The notes under the pieces were generated by a model. That model searched no databases. It was given only the letters and a program-made list of their open reading frames with translations, and was not told the origin of the DNA. This document shows, in pieces, positions 34,253-44,197 of a stretch of 64,000 nucleotides of DNA. The DNA comes from Sanguibacter keddieii DSM 10542 (lineage in GTDB: Bacteria > Actinomycetota > Actinomycetes > Actinomycetales > Cellulomonadaceae), in NCBI RefSeq assembly GCF_000024925.1, contig NC_013521.1:1922001-1986000 (forward strand), given 5' to 3'. Position numbers and translations under genes: made by a program. Position 1 is the stretch's first letter. The number at the start of each line of letters is the position of its first letter.

Positions 34253-35367
34253 TGGCCGTCGGATTCGCCCAGTGGGGCAACGACCTCTACACCGGCCGGA
34301 AGTCGTACGACATCGTCGGCAAGCGTCGCAAGTTCTACATCGCCTCCGTGGTGATCGTGCTGCTCAGCCTCGTGGTCCTGCTGACCCGTGGGTTCAACCT
34401 CGGCATCGAGTTCCGCGGCGGCTCCGAGTTCACGGTGTCCGACGTGTCGACGCTGAGCCAGCAGGAGGCTCTCGACGCGGTGGCCAGCGTCGCCCCGGCC
34501 GAGCAGCCGCGCATCTCGAGCGTCGGCTCGAGCGCTCTGCGGGTCCAGACCGCCGCGCTCGACGAGGACGAGGTCGTCGCGGTGCGCGACGCCCTCGCCG
34601 CCGCCTACGGTGTGAGCGCCGACGAGGTCACCAGCTCGTTCATCGGCCCGTCGTGGGGAGCCGACGTCTCGGGGAAGGCCCTCACCGGCCTCGTCGTGTT
34701 CCTCGTCCTCGTCACCCTCGTCATGTCCGTGTACTTCCGTGCGTGGCGCATGGCGGCGGCGGCGCTCGTCGCGCTGTTCCACGACCTCATCATCACGGCG
34801 GGCGTCTATGCGCTCATCGGGTGGGAGGTCACCCCCGCGACGGTGATCGGGTTCCTCACCATCCTCGGGTACTCGATCTACGACACCGTCGTGGTCTTCG
34901 ACAAGGTCCGGGAGAACACCGCGGACATCACCAAGCAGACCCGGAGCACCTACGCCGAGCGTGCCAACCTCGCGGTGAACCAGACCCTCGTCCGCTCGAT
35001 CAACACCTCGGTGGTCGCGCTGCTCCCGGTCGCGTCGATCCTGTTCATCGGCGCCTTCATCCTCGGCGCCGGCACCCTGCGCGACATCGCTCTCGCGCTG
35101 TTCGTCGGCATGGCCGTGGGCACCTACTCGTCGATCTTCCTCGCGACGCCGCTCGAGGTGACCCTGCGCATGCGCGAGCCCGCCATCGTCGAGCACACGA
35201 AGACCGTGCTCGCCCGCCGCGCGGAGAAGGTCTCTGCCGCGGACGGCTCGGGCGACACCGGCGCCGAGGATGCCGAGACCTCGCAGGTCCAGTACGTCGG
35301 CCAGCTGAGCCCGGGCTCGCACCAGGGCCACGCCGCACAGCCCCGCAAGCGCAAGGGATCACGGTGA
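34252..35367 (+). CDS. secF: Protein translocase subunit SecF
   Basis: This 371-residue partner of SecD has the SecF pattern: an N-terminal membrane segment, GFNLGIEFRGGSEF, then ATVIGFLTILGYSIYDTVVVFDKVRE and RSINTSVVALLPV in the C-terminal bundle. A charged cytosolic tail follows. ATG overlaps the secD stop (TGATG), and its own stop overlaps apt by 4 bp. Confidence 0.96.
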   Translation: MAVGFAQWGNDLYTGRKSYDIVGKRRKFYIASVVIVLLSLVVLLTRGFNLGIEFRGGSEFTVSDVSTLSQQEALDAVASVAPAEQPRISSVGSSALRVQTAALDEDEVVAVRDALAAAYGVSADEVTSSFIGPSWGADVSGKALTGLVVFLVLVTLVMSVYFRAWRMAAAALVALFHDLIITAGVYALIGWEVTPATVIGFLTILGYSIYDTVVVFDKVRENTADITKQTRSTYAERANLAVNQTLVRSINTSVVALLPVASILFIGAFILGAGTLRDIALALFVGMAVGTYSSIFLATPLEVTLRMREPAIVEHTKTVLARRAEKVSAADGSGDTGAEDAETSQVQYVGQLSPGSHQGHAAQPRKRKGSR

Positions 35368-35897
35368 CCCGCACGCGCGTCGAGGACCTCGCGTCGTACA
35401 TCCGGGACGTCCCGGACTACCCGCGCGACGGGATCGTGTTCAAGGACATCACCGGTCTGCTCGTCGACCCGGACGCCCTCACCGAGGCGGTCGACCGCCT
35501 CGCGGCGCTCGTGCCCGACGACGTCGAGCTCATCTCCGGCATGGAGGCGCGCGGGTTCATCGTCGGCGCGGCTCTGGCCTTCCGTCTCGGGCTGGGCTTC
35601 GTCCCCGTCCGCAAGGCCGGGAAGCTGCCGCCTCCCGTGCGCTCGGCCACGTACGGCCTCGAGTACGGGGAGGCGACCATCGAGATCCGCGAGGGCACCG
35701 TCCCTGCCGGTGCTCGCGTCATGCTCGTCGACGACGTGCTCGCCACGGGCGGCACCGCCGCAGCGGGCGCTCAGCTCCTCGAGGAGCTCGGTGCCGAGGT
35801 GGTCGGCCTCGCGTTCCTGCTCGAGCTCGACGGCCTCGGAGGCCGCGAGAGGCTGGCAGGGCGCTCCGTGTCCACGGTGCTGCTGGCCGGGTCGTAG
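35364..35897 (+). CDS. apt: Adenine phosphoribosyltransferase
   Basis: This 177-residue enzyme salvages adenine to AMP with PRPP. The PRPP loop VMLVDDVLATGGTAAAG and the preceding KAGKLPPPV flexible loop are clear, and the N-terminus IRDVPDYPRDGIVFKDIT is diagnostic. GTG overlaps the secF stop (GTGA) with AAGGGA upstream. The secDF-apt-relA order is conserved in actinobacteria. Confidence 0.95.
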   Translation: MTRTRVEDLASYIRDVPDYPRDGIVFKDITGLLVDPDALTEAVDRLAALVPDDVELISGMEARGFIVGAALAFRLGLGFVPVRKAGKLPPPVRSATYGLEYGEATIEIREGTVPAGARVMLVDDVLATGGTAAAGAQLLEELGAEVVGLAFLLELDGLGGRERLAGRSVSTVLLAGS

Positions 35898-35925
35898 AAT
35901 CGCATCTTCGGGGCTCGTCCCGAAG
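35895..35925 (+). promoter_or_regulatory. Possible relA promoter and leader hairpin
   Basis: TAGAAT (35895-35900), overlapping the apt stop, is a good TANNNT -10. Immediately after it CTTCGGG (35906-35912) pairs with CCCGAAG (35919-35925), so the transcript would begin with a 7-bp hairpin just before the GGAGGAGG ribosome site of relA. Confidence 0.45.
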
Positions 35926-35942
35926 GTCAGGAGGAGGCGCGC

Positions 35943-38270
35943 ATGACTGAGGACACCCGCTCGACAGACGCGCCCGTCGACCCGGCCCCCGTGAGCACGC
36001 CGCCGCTCGGCATCAGCTCCGCCAGCCGCGTCCGGTCTCGCCTCGTGAGGTTCGGCTCGCGGCACGCCGTCGGCACCCCCGCGCTCGAGCCGTTGCTGCG
36101 CGCGGTGCGCGCCAACCACCCGAAGGCCGACGTCTCGATCATCGAGCGTGCCTACGTCACCGCGGAGAAGGCCCACCGCGGCCAGATGCGCAAGAGCGGC
36201 GACCCGTACATCACGCACCCCGTCGCGGTCTCGACCATCCTCGCCGAGCTCGGCATGACGCCTCCCACGCTCGCCGCGGCTCTGCTGCACGACACGGTCG
36301 AGGACACCGACTACTCGCTCGACCAGCTGCGTCGCGACTACGGCGACGAGATCGCCATGCTGGTCGACGGCGTCACCAAGCTCGACAAGGTGACCTACGG
36401 TGACGCCGCGCAGGCCGAGACGGTCCGCAAGATGGTCGTCGCCATGGCCCGCGACATCCGCGTACTCGTCATCAAGCTCGCGGACCGCCTGCACAACGCC
36501 CGCACCTGGAAGTTCGTGCCGTCGTCCTCCGCGCAGCGCAAGGCGCGCGAGACCATCGAGATCTACGCGCCCCTCGCGCACCGCCTCGGCATGAACACCA
36601 TCAAGTGGGAGCTCGAGGACCTGTCCTTCCAGACCCTCTACCCCAAGGTGTACGACGAGATCGTGCACCTGGTGAGCGAGCGGGCGCCGGCGCGCGAGGA
36701 GTACCTGGCGCTGGTCCGCGAGCAGATCACGGCGGACCTGCGGACCTCGAAGATCAAGGCGACGGTCACCGGCCGGCCCAAGCACTACTACTCGATCTAC
36801 CAGAAGATGATCGTCCGCGGTCACGACTTCGCCGACATCTACGACCTCGTCGGCACGCGCGTCCTCGTGGACTCGGTGCGCGACTGCTACGCGACGCTCG
36901 GCGCCCTCCACGCGCGGTGGAACCCCGTCCCCGGACGGTTCAAGGACTACATCGCGATGCCGAAGTTCAACATGTACCAGTCGTTGCACACGACGGTCAT
37001 CGGCCCCGGCGGCAAGCCCGTCGAGATCCAGATCCGCACCCACGAGATGCACCGCCGCGCCGAGTACGGCGTCGCCGCGCACTGGAAGTACAAAGAGGCC
37101 GCCAAGGACGGCGCCGACGCCGCCGGCAACGACATGCAGTGGCTCCGCCAGCTCGTCGACTGGCAGCGCGAGACCGCTGACCCGTCGGAGTTTCTCGACT
37201 CGCTGCGCTTCGAGATCAGCGGGGGAGAGGTCTACGTCTTCACCCCCAAGGGCGACGTGGTCGCCCTGCCTGCGGGCTCGACCCCCGTCGACTTCGCGTA
37301 CACGGTGCACACCGAGGTGGGGCACCGCACGATGGGTGCCCGGGTCAACGGTCGGCTCGTCCCGCTCGACTCCGCGCTCGACAACGGCGACGTGGTCGAC
37401 GTGCTCACCTCCAAGTCCGAGACGGCCGGGCCGTCGCGTGACTGGATGGCCTTCGTCAAGAGCCCGCGCGCCAAGAACAAGATCCGGCAGTGGTTCTCCA
37501 AGGAGCGCCGCGAGGAGGCCATCGAGCAGGGCAAGGACGCGATCGCGAAGGCGATGCGCAAGCAGAACCTCCCGATCCAGCGCATCCTGTCGCACGAGTC
37601 CATCGTCACCACCGCGCACGAGATGCGCTTCGCCGACGTGTCCGCGCTCTACGCCGCGGTCGGCGAGGGGCAGATCTCAGCCGCGAACGTCGTCCAGAAG
37701 CTCGTCCAGGCGATGGGCGGCGAGGACAGCAACGCCGAGGACATGGCCGAGATCGCCCGGCCGGGCCACCCGCAGCGCCGGGCGCGGACCGGCGACCCGG
37801 GCGTCGTCGTCAAGGGTGTCGACGACATCTGGGTCAAGCTCGCCAAGTGCTGCACCCCGGTCCCGGGGGACTCGATCGTCGGGTTCATCACGCGGGGCCA
37901 GGGGGTCAGCGTGCACCGCGCCGACTGCGCCAACTTCGAGGCCCTCCGGTCGCAGCCCGAGCGGATCGTGGACGTCGAGTGGACCACGGGCAGCAGCGCG
38001 CTGTTCCTCGTGCAGATCCAGGTCGAGGCGCTCGACCGCTCCCGTCTGCTCTCCGACGTGACCCGGGTGCTCTCGGACCACCACGTGAACATCCTCTCGG
38101 CGACGGTCTCGACCTCGAGCGACCGGGTCGCGCTCTCGCGCTTCGTCTTCGAGATGGCCGAGCCCGGCCACCTCGCGAGCGTGCTCACGGCCGTCCGCAA
38201 GATCGACGGGGTGTTCGACGTCTACCGCATCACGGGCTCGAAGGCCGCGGAGCCCGTCGTCCACGCCTGA
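35943..38270 (+). CDS. relA: Bifunctional (p)ppGpp synthetase/hydrolase Rel
   Basis: This 775-residue long RSH enzyme controls the stringent response. The hydrolase HD domain is intact ([23 protein letters not shown]). The synthetase domain carries [20 protein letters not shown], whose RFKD form is usual for bifunctional enzymes. A TGS domain ([24 protein letters not shown]), a zinc-finger-like region KCCTPVPGD and an ACT domain ([18 protein letters not shown]) follow. GGAGGAGG precedes the ATG. Its last 49 bp overlap the convergent AbiEi-like gene. Confidence 0.97.
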   Translation: MTEDTRSTDAPVDPAPVSTPPLGISSASRVRSRLVRFGSRHAVGTPALEPLLRAVRANHPKADVSIIERAYVTAEKAHRGQMRKSGDPYITHPVAVSTILAELGMTPPTLAAALLHDTVEDTDYSLDQLRRDYGDEIAMLVDGVTKLDKVTYGDAAQAETVRKMVVAMARDIRVLVIKLADRLHNARTWKFVPSSSAQRKARETIEIYAPLAHRLGMNTIKWELEDLSFQTLYPKVYDEIVHLVSERAPAREEYLALVREQITADLRTSKIKATVTGRPKHYYSIYQKMIVRGHDFADIYDLVGTRVLVDSVRDCYATLGALHARWNPVPGRFKDYIAMPKFNMYQSLHTTVIGPGGKPVEIQIRTHEMHRRAEYGVAAHWKYKEAAKDGADAAGNDMQWLRQLVDWQRETADPSEFLDSLRFEISGGEVYVFTPKGDVVALPAGSTPVDFAYTVHTEVGHRTMGARVNGRLVPLDSALDNGDVVDVLTSKSETAGPSRDWMAFVKSPRAKNKIRQWFSKERREEAIEQGKDAIAKAMRKQNLPIQRILSHESIVTTAHEMRFADVSALYAAVGEGQISAANVVQKLVQAMGGEDSNAEDMAEIARPGHPQRRARTGDPGVVVKGVDDIWVKLAKCCTPVPGDSIVGFITRGQGVSVHRADCANFEALRSQPERIVDVEWTTGSSALFLVQIQVEALDRSRLLSDVTRVLSDHHVNILSATVSTSSDRVALSRFVFEMAEPGHLASVLTAVRKIDGVFDVYRITGSKAAEPVVHA

Positions 38271-38851
38271 GTGCCTGCTGCGCGTCGGGCCTCGTCGATC
38301 CTGCGCCTGGCCACGGCCGACCCGCGCCAGCCTGCGGTGCGGTCCAGCTGGAGGGCCGCCTCGCCGAGGTCGGTCCCGGCGGCCGCGAGCCGCAGGAGCG
38401 CCCGTCGCGCGTCGTCCTCGGTGCTCCACGTGGCCAGGTCCATGGCGGTCCGCACCGGGGTGGTCAGCGCTACCCCGCCCAGCTCGGTGACGTCCCAGGG
38501 TCGCAGCGGCGCCTGGACGGCGTCGAGCCACGCCCTGGCCTTCGGCCGGGAGGTGCCGGGGCGGTAGACGACGCACGTCCTCCCGCGGGGAGGCGGGCCT
38601 CCGGTGTGCACCCACGCCGCCCACGAGCGAGCCAGGACGAGCCCTCCCGTGACCTCCTGGGCGAAGGTGCAGGCCCTCAGCCCGGCTGACTCCGCGACCC
38701 CGGCGACGAGGGCGTAGCCGTCGCGGACCTCGACGAGGTACCCGTCACGCAGCAGCGACGCCCAGGCGGCGCCGGTGCACCCGGGGGAGCGCGGCGTCAC
38801 GAGCGGACCCACCCGAGGGGTGTCTGCGAGCAGGTAGGCGAGCGTCGTCAC
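38222..38851 (-). CDS. AbiEi-like antitoxin-family protein, solitary
   Basis: This protein of about 209 residues resembles actinobacterial 'type IV toxin-antitoxin AbiEi family' proteins. It has a short N-terminal segment, [27 protein letters not shown]-type middle, and [16 protein letters not shown] near the C-terminal third, followed by [15 protein letters not shown] partner AbiEii nucleotidyltransferase is not adjacent. The GTG at 38851 is the best start. It converges with relA (49-bp overlap). A stand-alone regulator or degenerate antitoxin is equally possible. Confidence 0.6.
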   Translation of the reverse strand: MTTLAYLLADTPRVGPLVTPRSPGCTGAAWASLLRDGYLVEVRDGYALVAGVAESAGLRACTFAQEVTGGLVLARSWAAWVHTGGPPPRGRTCVVYRPGTSRPKARAWLDAVQAPLRPWDVTELGGVALTTPVRTAMDLATWSTEDDARRALLRLAAAGTDLGEAALQLDRTAGWRGSAVARRRIDEARRAAGTQAWTTGSAAFEPVMR

Positions 38852-38884
38852 CGCACCAGCGTGCCCGGACCGTGCCCGGAGACG

Positions 38885-38925
38885 CCACCGGCGGCGCCCG
38901 TCCTGTGGACGAGCGCCGCCGGTGG
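38885..38925 (-). terminator. Terminator of the DUF349 gene
   Basis: CCACCGGCGGCGC pairs with GCGCCGCCGGTGG (13 bp), and the loop folds further (CGTCC/GGACG). It lies 36 bp beyond the stop of the minus-strand DUF349 gene and separates it from the AbiEi-like gene. Confidence 0.8.
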
Positions 38926-38960
38926 GTCGAGGCTCTACGAGCCCTGAGACGTACCTGAGG

Positions 38961-40640
38961 TCAGCCCTGAGCGTCCTCGGCTGCCTTGACGACCTGCTCG
39001 AGCCAGGAGCGGCGTGCGGCGAGCGCCGCCTCCGCATCCTTGATCTTGCGGGCGTCGCCCTTGGCCTGGGCCTTGACGAGGTCCTCCTCGAGCCCGACGA
39101 TCGCGGCCTCGAGCTGCGCCGCGGCGCCCTCGGCGCGTGCGCGGGTCTCGGGGTTGGTGCGGGTCCACTTGGCCTGCTCCGCGTCGCGGACGGCCGTCTC
39201 GACGGCGCGCATGCGGCCCTCGACACGCTGGACGTCGCCGCGCGGCACCTTGCCGGCAGCCTCCCAGCGGTCCTGGATGCTGCGCAGCGAGACCTTCGCC
39301 TGGGCGAGGTCCTTGATGGGCAGGAGCGCCTCGGCCTCGGCGAGGATGGCCTCCTTGACCACGAGGTTCTCGCCGTACTCGGCGTCGATCTCGGCGTTGG
39401 CAGCGTCACGGGCCGCGAAGAACGCGTCCTGCGCCCCGCGGAACCGTGCCCAGAGGGCGTCGTCGTCCTTGCGGTTGGCGCGGCCCGCAGACTTCCAGCG
39501 GGTCATGAGGTCGCGGTACGCGCCGGCCGTCGCGCCCCACTCGGTGCTGGTCGAGAGCTTCTCGGCCTCCTCGACCAGGGCCGCCTTGGTGGCCTTGGCG
39601 CCCGAGTTCTGCTTCTCGAGCTCGGCGAAGAAGTGCCGGCGCTCACGGTCGAAGGTGGTGCGGGCGTGGCTGAACCGCTTCCACAGCGCCTCCTCGCTCG
39701 GGCGGTCCAGGCGCGGTCCGTTGCGCTGGGCGTCCTTCCACGTCTCGAGGAGCGAGCGGAGCTCCTCGCCCGCCGGCTTCCACTGGATGCGGGAGGGGTC
39801 GGTCGACGCGAGCTTCTCGGCCGCCTCGACGATCTCGGTGCGGGCCGCCAGCGCGGTGGCCTTGGCTGCGGAGCGCTCCTGCTCGAGCTCGGCGCGACGT
39901 CCTGCCGCGACCGTGCGCAGCGCCTCGACGCGGGCACGGAGGCCGTCGAGGTCTCCGACGGCAGCCGGCTCGGCCACCTCCTCGCCGAGCTTGGCGAGCG
40001 TCGAGTCGATCTCCTTGGTGGTGAGCTCCGCGGTGCCGAGGCGGGCCTCGAAGAGCGCGACCTTCGCCTGCAGGTCGAGGAACCGGCGGACGTAGAGGGC
40101 GATGGCCTCGTCCGGGGTGACGCCGGGGAACTGGCCCACGGTGCGCTCTCCGGCGGACTCGGTCACGTAGACGGTGCCGTCCTCCTCGACGCGCCCGAAG
40201 GCGAGGGCGGCCTGGGTCTGGGCGCTCTCGTCGGGGATCGCCGCGGCGGCGGGCTCGGCCGCGCTCGGGGTCGCTGCGGCCTGCGGGCGTGCCGCGGGGC
40301 GCGGCACCGGGCGGGGGACCGGACGCGGGGTCGGGCGTCCCTGTGCTGCGGGAGCGGCGGGGGCCGGGGCAGCGGGAGCCTCTGCGGGCGCTGCGGCCGG
40401 CTCGGGCTCGGTGGACTCGCTGGTCGACGCAGCGGCCTCGGGCTCGGCTGCCTCAGGGGCAGCAGGCTCGGTCTCGGCTGCGGCCTCGGCGGGCTCGGTG
40501 GTCTCCGGCTCGGCGGTCTCGACCGCGGCGGGGGCCTCGGCAGCCTGGGGCTGCGCCGGCGTCGACGCTCCCTGAGCGTCGTCGGCTGTCGTGACAGCGT
40601 CCGGGACGGCATCCGTGGTGTTGTCGGTGCTCTCGCTCAT
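38961..40640 (-). CDS. DUF349-domain protein
   Basis: This 559-residue protein has an N-terminal low-complexity part of about 150 residues rich in Glu, Pro and Ala. Several DUF349 helical repeats follow, recognisable by their Trp-Arg/Lys pattern (for example RIQWKPAGEELRSLLETWKD, FSHARTTFDRERRHFF, TRWKSAGRANRKDDDALW, RWEAAGKVPRGDVQRVE). DUF349 proteins are long coiled-coil, possibly nucleic-acid or ribosome-associated factors of unknown role. ATG at 40640 has AAGGAG 12 bases upstream. It diverges from hisS across a region holding an 18-bp palindrome. Confidence 0.85.
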   Translation of the reverse strand: MSESTDNTTDAVPDAVTTADDAQGASTPAQPQAAEAPAAVETAEPETTEPAEAAAETEPAAPEAAEPEAAASTSESTEPEPAAAPAEAPAAPAPAAPAAQGRPTPRPVPRPVPRPAARPQAAATPSAAEPAAAAIPDESAQTQAALAFGRVEEDGTVYVTESAGERTVGQFPGVTPDEAIALYVRRFLDLQAKVALFEARLGTAELTTKEIDSTLAKLGEEVAEPAAVGDLDGLRARVEALRTVAAGRRAELEQERSAAKATALAARTEIVEAAEKLASTDPSRIQWKPAGEELRSLLETWKDAQRNGPRLDRPSEEALWKRFSHARTTFDRERRHFFAELEKQNSGAKATKAALVEEAEKLSTSTEWGATAGAYRDLMTRWKSAGRANRKDDDALWARFRGAQDAFFAARDAANAEIDAEYGENLVVKEAILAEAEALLPIKDLAQAKVSLRSIQDRWEAAGKVPRGDVQRVEGRMRAVETAVRDAEQAKWTRTNPETRARAEGAAAQLEAAIVGLEEDLVKAQAKGDARKIKDAEAALAARRSWLEQVVKAAEDAQG

Positions 40641-40701
40641 GGGGACTGCGCTCCTTGGATGATGGCTCGTGCGAGAGGCGTGCTCCCGCGGGCCAGCGAC
40701 T

Positions 40702-40719
40702 GCCTGGGGTACCCCAGGC
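40702..40719. promoter_or_regulatory. 18-bp perfect palindrome in DUF349/hisS promoter region
   Basis: GCCTGGGGTACCCCAGGC is a perfect palindrome located 62 bp upstream of the DUF349 gene and 180 bp upstream of hisS. It may be an operator for a dimeric regulator or a hairpin. No similar site was noticed elsewhere in the window. Confidence 0.5.
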
Positions 40720-40898
40720 CGATGTGTGCACTCGGTCCGTGTGCGCGCGCCGAACGGCACCCGCGCCACGGGCTCCCCACAGTCTAGGGAAGTCTGCGCC
40801 TCCGCGCTGACGATTTCTGCGATCCGGGCACGAGCGCGCCGGCCCGTGCTCTGGGCGAGGGCGCCGGTCGACCGCCGGGTCTGGAAGAATGTCGTCTC

Positions 40899-42299
40899 AT
40901 GGCACGCCCCACACCCCTCTCCGGTTTCCCCGAATGGCTCCCCGCGGCTCGCATCGTCGAGCAGCACGTCCTGGACTCGGTGCGGCGCACCTTCGAGCTC
41001 CACGGGTTCGTCGGGATCGAGACCCGAGCCGTCGAGCCGCTCGACCAGCTGCTGCGCAAGGGGGAGACCTCGAAGGAGGTCTACGTCCTCAACCGTCTGC
41101 AGGCGACCGAGGACGAGAAGGCCGAGGCCAACCTGTCGGCGGCCGACAAGCAGGGGCTGGGTCTGCACTTCGACCTCACCGTGCCCTTCGCGCGGTACGT
41201 CCTCGAGAACGCCGGGCACCTCGCCTTCCCCTTCAAGCGCTACCAGATCCAGAAGGTGTGGCGCGGCGAGCGCCCCCAGGACGGCCGCTTCCGCGAGTTC
41301 GTGCAGGCCGACATCGACGTCGTCGGCGCGGGCTCGCTGCCCTACCACTTCGAGGTCGAGGTCCCGCTCGTCATGGCCGAGGCCCTCGGCGCGCTGCGCT
41401 CCGTGGGTGTCCCGCCGGTGAAGATCCTCGTCAACAACCGCAAGGTGGCCGAGGGCTTCTACCGCGGGCTGGGCCTCGAGGCAGTCGACGGCGTCCTGCA
41501 GGTCATCGACAAGCTCGACAAGATCGGGCCCGAGAAGGTCGCGGCCGCGCTCGTCGCCGACCTCGGTGCGACCCAGGAGCAGGCCGAGGCCTGCCTCGAG
41601 CTCGCCTCGATCTCGGGCGAGGACCTCACCGTCGTCGACCGCGTGCGCGCGCTCGCCACGACCCACGGGATCGAGTCCGACCTCCTCGACGAGGGGCTCG
41701 CCGAGCTCGGCGCGCTCGTCGAGGCGGCTGCGGTGCGCGCACCGGGCGTGGTGGTCGCCGACCTGAAGATCGCCCGTGGGCTCGACTACTACACGGGCTC
41801 GGTCTACGAGACGGTCCTCGTCGGCCACGAAGAGCTCGGGTCGATCTGCTCGGGCGGGCGCTACGACACGCTCGCCTCCGACGGGGCGAACACCTACCCC
41901 GGCGTCGGGCTCTCGATCGGCATCTCGCGGCTCGTCTCGCGCCTGGTGGGCAAGGGCCTGGTCCAGGCGTCCCGCTCGGTCCCGAGCGCCGTGGTCGTGG
42001 CGGTCACCTCCGACGAGACCCGTCCGGCCTCCGAGGCCGTCGCCGTCGCGCTGCGTGCCCGCGGGATCCCCGTCGAGGTCGCGCCGAGCGCCGCGAAGTT
42101 CGGCAAGCAGATCAGGTACGCCGACCGTCGCGGGGTGCCCTTCGTCTGGTTCCCGGCCGGGCTGGGCGCGGACGGCGAGCCCGTCCCGCACCAGGTCAAG
42201 GACATCCGCTCCGGCGAGCAGGTCGAGGCCGACCCCGCCACGTGGGAGCCCGGCGCCGACGACTGGTGGCCGCGGGTGCTCCCCGTCGACCAGCCCTGA
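40899..42299 (+). CDS. hisS: Histidyl-tRNA synthetase
   Basis: This 466-residue class II synthetase charges tRNA-His. Motif 2 region FKRYQIQKVWRGERPQDGRFREF and the histidine-specific KIARGLDYYTGSVYE are both present, with CSGGRYD and the C-terminal anticodon-binding domain (VPFVWFPAG). Length is at the upper end for the family. The 258-bp promoter region with the DUF349 gene includes the palindrome at 40702-40719. Confidence 0.96.
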   Translation: MARPTPLSGFPEWLPAARIVEQHVLDSVRRTFELHGFVGIETRAVEPLDQLLRKGETSKEVYVLNRLQATEDEKAEANLSAADKQGLGLHFDLTVPFARYVLENAGHLAFPFKRYQIQKVWRGERPQDGRFREFVQADIDVVGAGSLPYHFEVEVPLVMAEALGALRSVGVPPVKILVNNRKVAEGFYRGLGLEAVDGVLQVIDKLDKIGPEKVAAALVADLGATQEQAEACLELASISGEDLTVVDRVRALATTHGIESDLLDEGLAELGALVEAAAVRAPGVVVADLKIARGLDYYTGSVYETVLVGHEELGSICSGGRYDTLASDGANTYPGVGLSIGISRLVSRLVGKGLVQASRSVPSAVVVAVTSDETRPASEAVAVALRARGIPVEVAPSAAKFGKQIRYADRRGVPFVWFPAGLGADGEPVPHQVKDIRSGEQVEADPATWEPGADDWWPRVLPVDQP

Positions 42300-42355
42300 C
42301 CTGCCCGTGGTCCGGGCCTGCCCGCGACCGATCACCAGGGGATGGTCTGGCCCTC

Positions 42356-42361
42356 TAGACT
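42356..42361 (+). promoter_or_regulatory. Possible -10 element for aspS
   Basis: TAGACT fits TANNNT and lies 64 bp before the aspS GTG. The -35 region is not clear. Confidence 0.35.
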
Positions 42362-42424
42362 TGTCCCCGACCGTACGGCTCTGCCGGCGGTCCTCTGCCC
42401 CACCACCGTCTGAGAGGCTTCTTC

Positions 42425-44197
42425 GTGCTACGCACTCACACCGCCGGATCGTTGCGCGCCGAGCACATCGGCCAGACCGTCACCCTCACCGGGTGGGTCG
42501 ACCGTCGTCGTGACCACGGAGGCGTCGCCTTCATCGATCTGCGTGATGCGAGCGGCGTGGCCCAGGTGGTCATCCGTGACGAGTCCGTCGCCCACCCGCT
42601 GCGCTCCGAGTTCGTGCTGCAGGTGACCGGCGAGGTCTCCCAGCGCCCCGACGGCAACGAGAACACGAACCTCGCGACCGGCCAGGTCGAGCTCGTGGCG
42701 GCCGACGTCGTCGTGCTCAACGAGTCGGCGCCGCTGCCCTTCCAGGTCTCGACCGCCCTCGACGGCACCGAGACCATCGGCGAGGAGGCGCGCCTCAAGC
42801 ACCGCTACCTCGACCTGCGTCGCCCGGCGCCCGCCAAGGCGCTGCGCCTGCGCGCCAAGGCGAACGCCGCGGCCCGCCGCGTGCTCGACGCTCAGGAGTT
42901 CGTCGAGATCGAGACGCCGACCCTCACCCGGTCGACGCCCGAGGGTGCCCGCGACTTCCTGGTGCCCGCACGCCTGGCCCCCGGGTCCTGGTACGCACTG
43001 CCGCAGTCCCCGCAGCTGTTCAAGCAGCTGCTCATGGTCGCCGGCATGGAGCGCTACTACCAGATCGCCCGCTGCTACCGCGACGAGGACTTCCGTGCGG
43101 ACCGCCAGCCGGAGTTCACCCAGCTGGACGTCGAGATGAGCTTCGTCGAGCAGGACGACGTCATCGCCCTGGGCGAGCAGCTGCTCGTCGCGCTCTGGGA
43201 CCTCATCGGTGTCACGATCCCGACGCCCATCCCGCGCATGACGTTCAAGGACGCCATGGAGCGCTACGGCTCCGACAAGCCCGACCTGCGCTTCGGCCTC
43301 GAGCTCACCGAGCTCACCGGGTACTTCAGCGAGACCCCCTTCCGCGTGTTCCAGGCGCCGTACGTCGGGGCCGTCGTGTTCCCCGGCGGTGCCTCCACGC
43401 CGCGCCGTGGCTTCGACGCCTGGCAGGAGTGGGCCAAGCAGCGTGGCGCCAAGGGTCTCGCCTACGTCACCTTCACCGAGGACGGCGAGCTCGGCGGTCC
43501 GGTCGCCAAGAACCTCTCCGACTCCGAGCGCGAGGGCCTCGCGGCCGCCACGGGCGCCAAGCCCGGTGACGCCGTGTTCTTCGCGGCCGGCAAGCCGACC
43601 GACGCCCGTGCCCTCCTCGGTGCGGCTCGTCTGGAGATCGGCAAGAAGGCCGGTCTCATCGACGAAGACCAGTGGGCCTTCGTGTGGGTCGTCGACGCGC
43701 CGCTGTTCAAGCCCACGGGCGAGGACGACGACGTCGCGGTCGGCGAAGGTGCGTGGACCGCGGTCCACCACGCCTTCACCTCGCCCACCCCGGAGTGGAT
43801 CGACACCTTCGAGGAGAACCCGGGCGAGGCTCTCGCCTACGCCTACGACATCGTCTGCAACGGCAACGAGATCGGTGGCGGGTCCATCCGTATCCACCGC
43901 CGCGACGTCCAGGAGCGCGTCTTCGCGATCATGGGCATCGGCGAGGAAGAGGCGCAGGAGAAGTTCGGCTTCCTCCTCGACGCCTTCGCCTTCGGCGCGC
44001 CGCCCCACGGCGGGATCGCCTTCGGCTGGGACCGCATCCTCACGCTGCTCACCGGGTCGGACTCCATCCGCGACGTCATCGCCTTCCCGAAGTCGGGCGG
44101 CGGCTTCGACCCGCTCACCCAGGCCCCGGCTCCGATCACCGCGCAGCAGCGCAAGGAAGCCGGTGTCGACAGCACGCCCAAGCCTCCTGTCGAGTGA
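42425..44197 (+). CDS. aspS: Aspartyl-tRNA synthetase, likely non-discriminating
   Basis: This 590-residue class IIb synthetase begins with an OB-fold anticodon-binding domain ([23 protein letters not shown]). It has the catalytic core ([28 protein letters not shown], motif 3 [10 protein letters not shown]) and a bacterial GAD insertion. His in RRRDHGG and Gly in QRPDGNEN match the His31/Gly83 pair reported for non-discriminating enzymes, which also make Asp-tRNA(Asn) for GatCAB. That reading is inference. GTG start, with GAGAGG upstream. It overlaps the next gene by 4 bp. Confidence 0.95.
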   Translation: MLRTHTAGSLRAEHIGQTVTLTGWVDRRRDHGGVAFIDLRDASGVAQVVIRDESVAHPLRSEFVLQVTGEVSQRPDGNENTNLATGQVELVAADVVVLNESAPLPFQVSTALDGTETIGEEARLKHRYLDLRRPAPAKALRLRAKANAAARRVLDAQEFVEIETPTLTRSTPEGARDFLVPARLAPGSWYALPQSPQLFKQLLMVAGMERYYQIARCYRDEDFRADRQPEFTQLDVEMSFVEQDDVIALGEQLLVALWDLIGVTIPTPIPRMTFKDAMERYGSDKPDLRFGLELTELTGYFSETPFRVFQAPYVGAVVFPGGASTPRRGFDAWQEWAKQRGAKGLAYVTFTEDGELGGPVAKNLSDSEREGLAAATGAKPGDAVFFAAGKPTDARALLGAARLEIGKKAGLIDEDQWAFVWVVDAPLFKPTGEDDDVAVGEGAWTAVHHAFTSPTPEWIDTFEENPGEALAYAYDIVCNGNEIGGGSIRIHRRDVQERVFAIMGIGEEEAQEKFGFLLDAFAFGAPPHGGIAFGWDRILTLLTGSDSIRDVIAFPKSGGGFDPLTQAPAPITAQQRKEAGVDSTPKPPVE

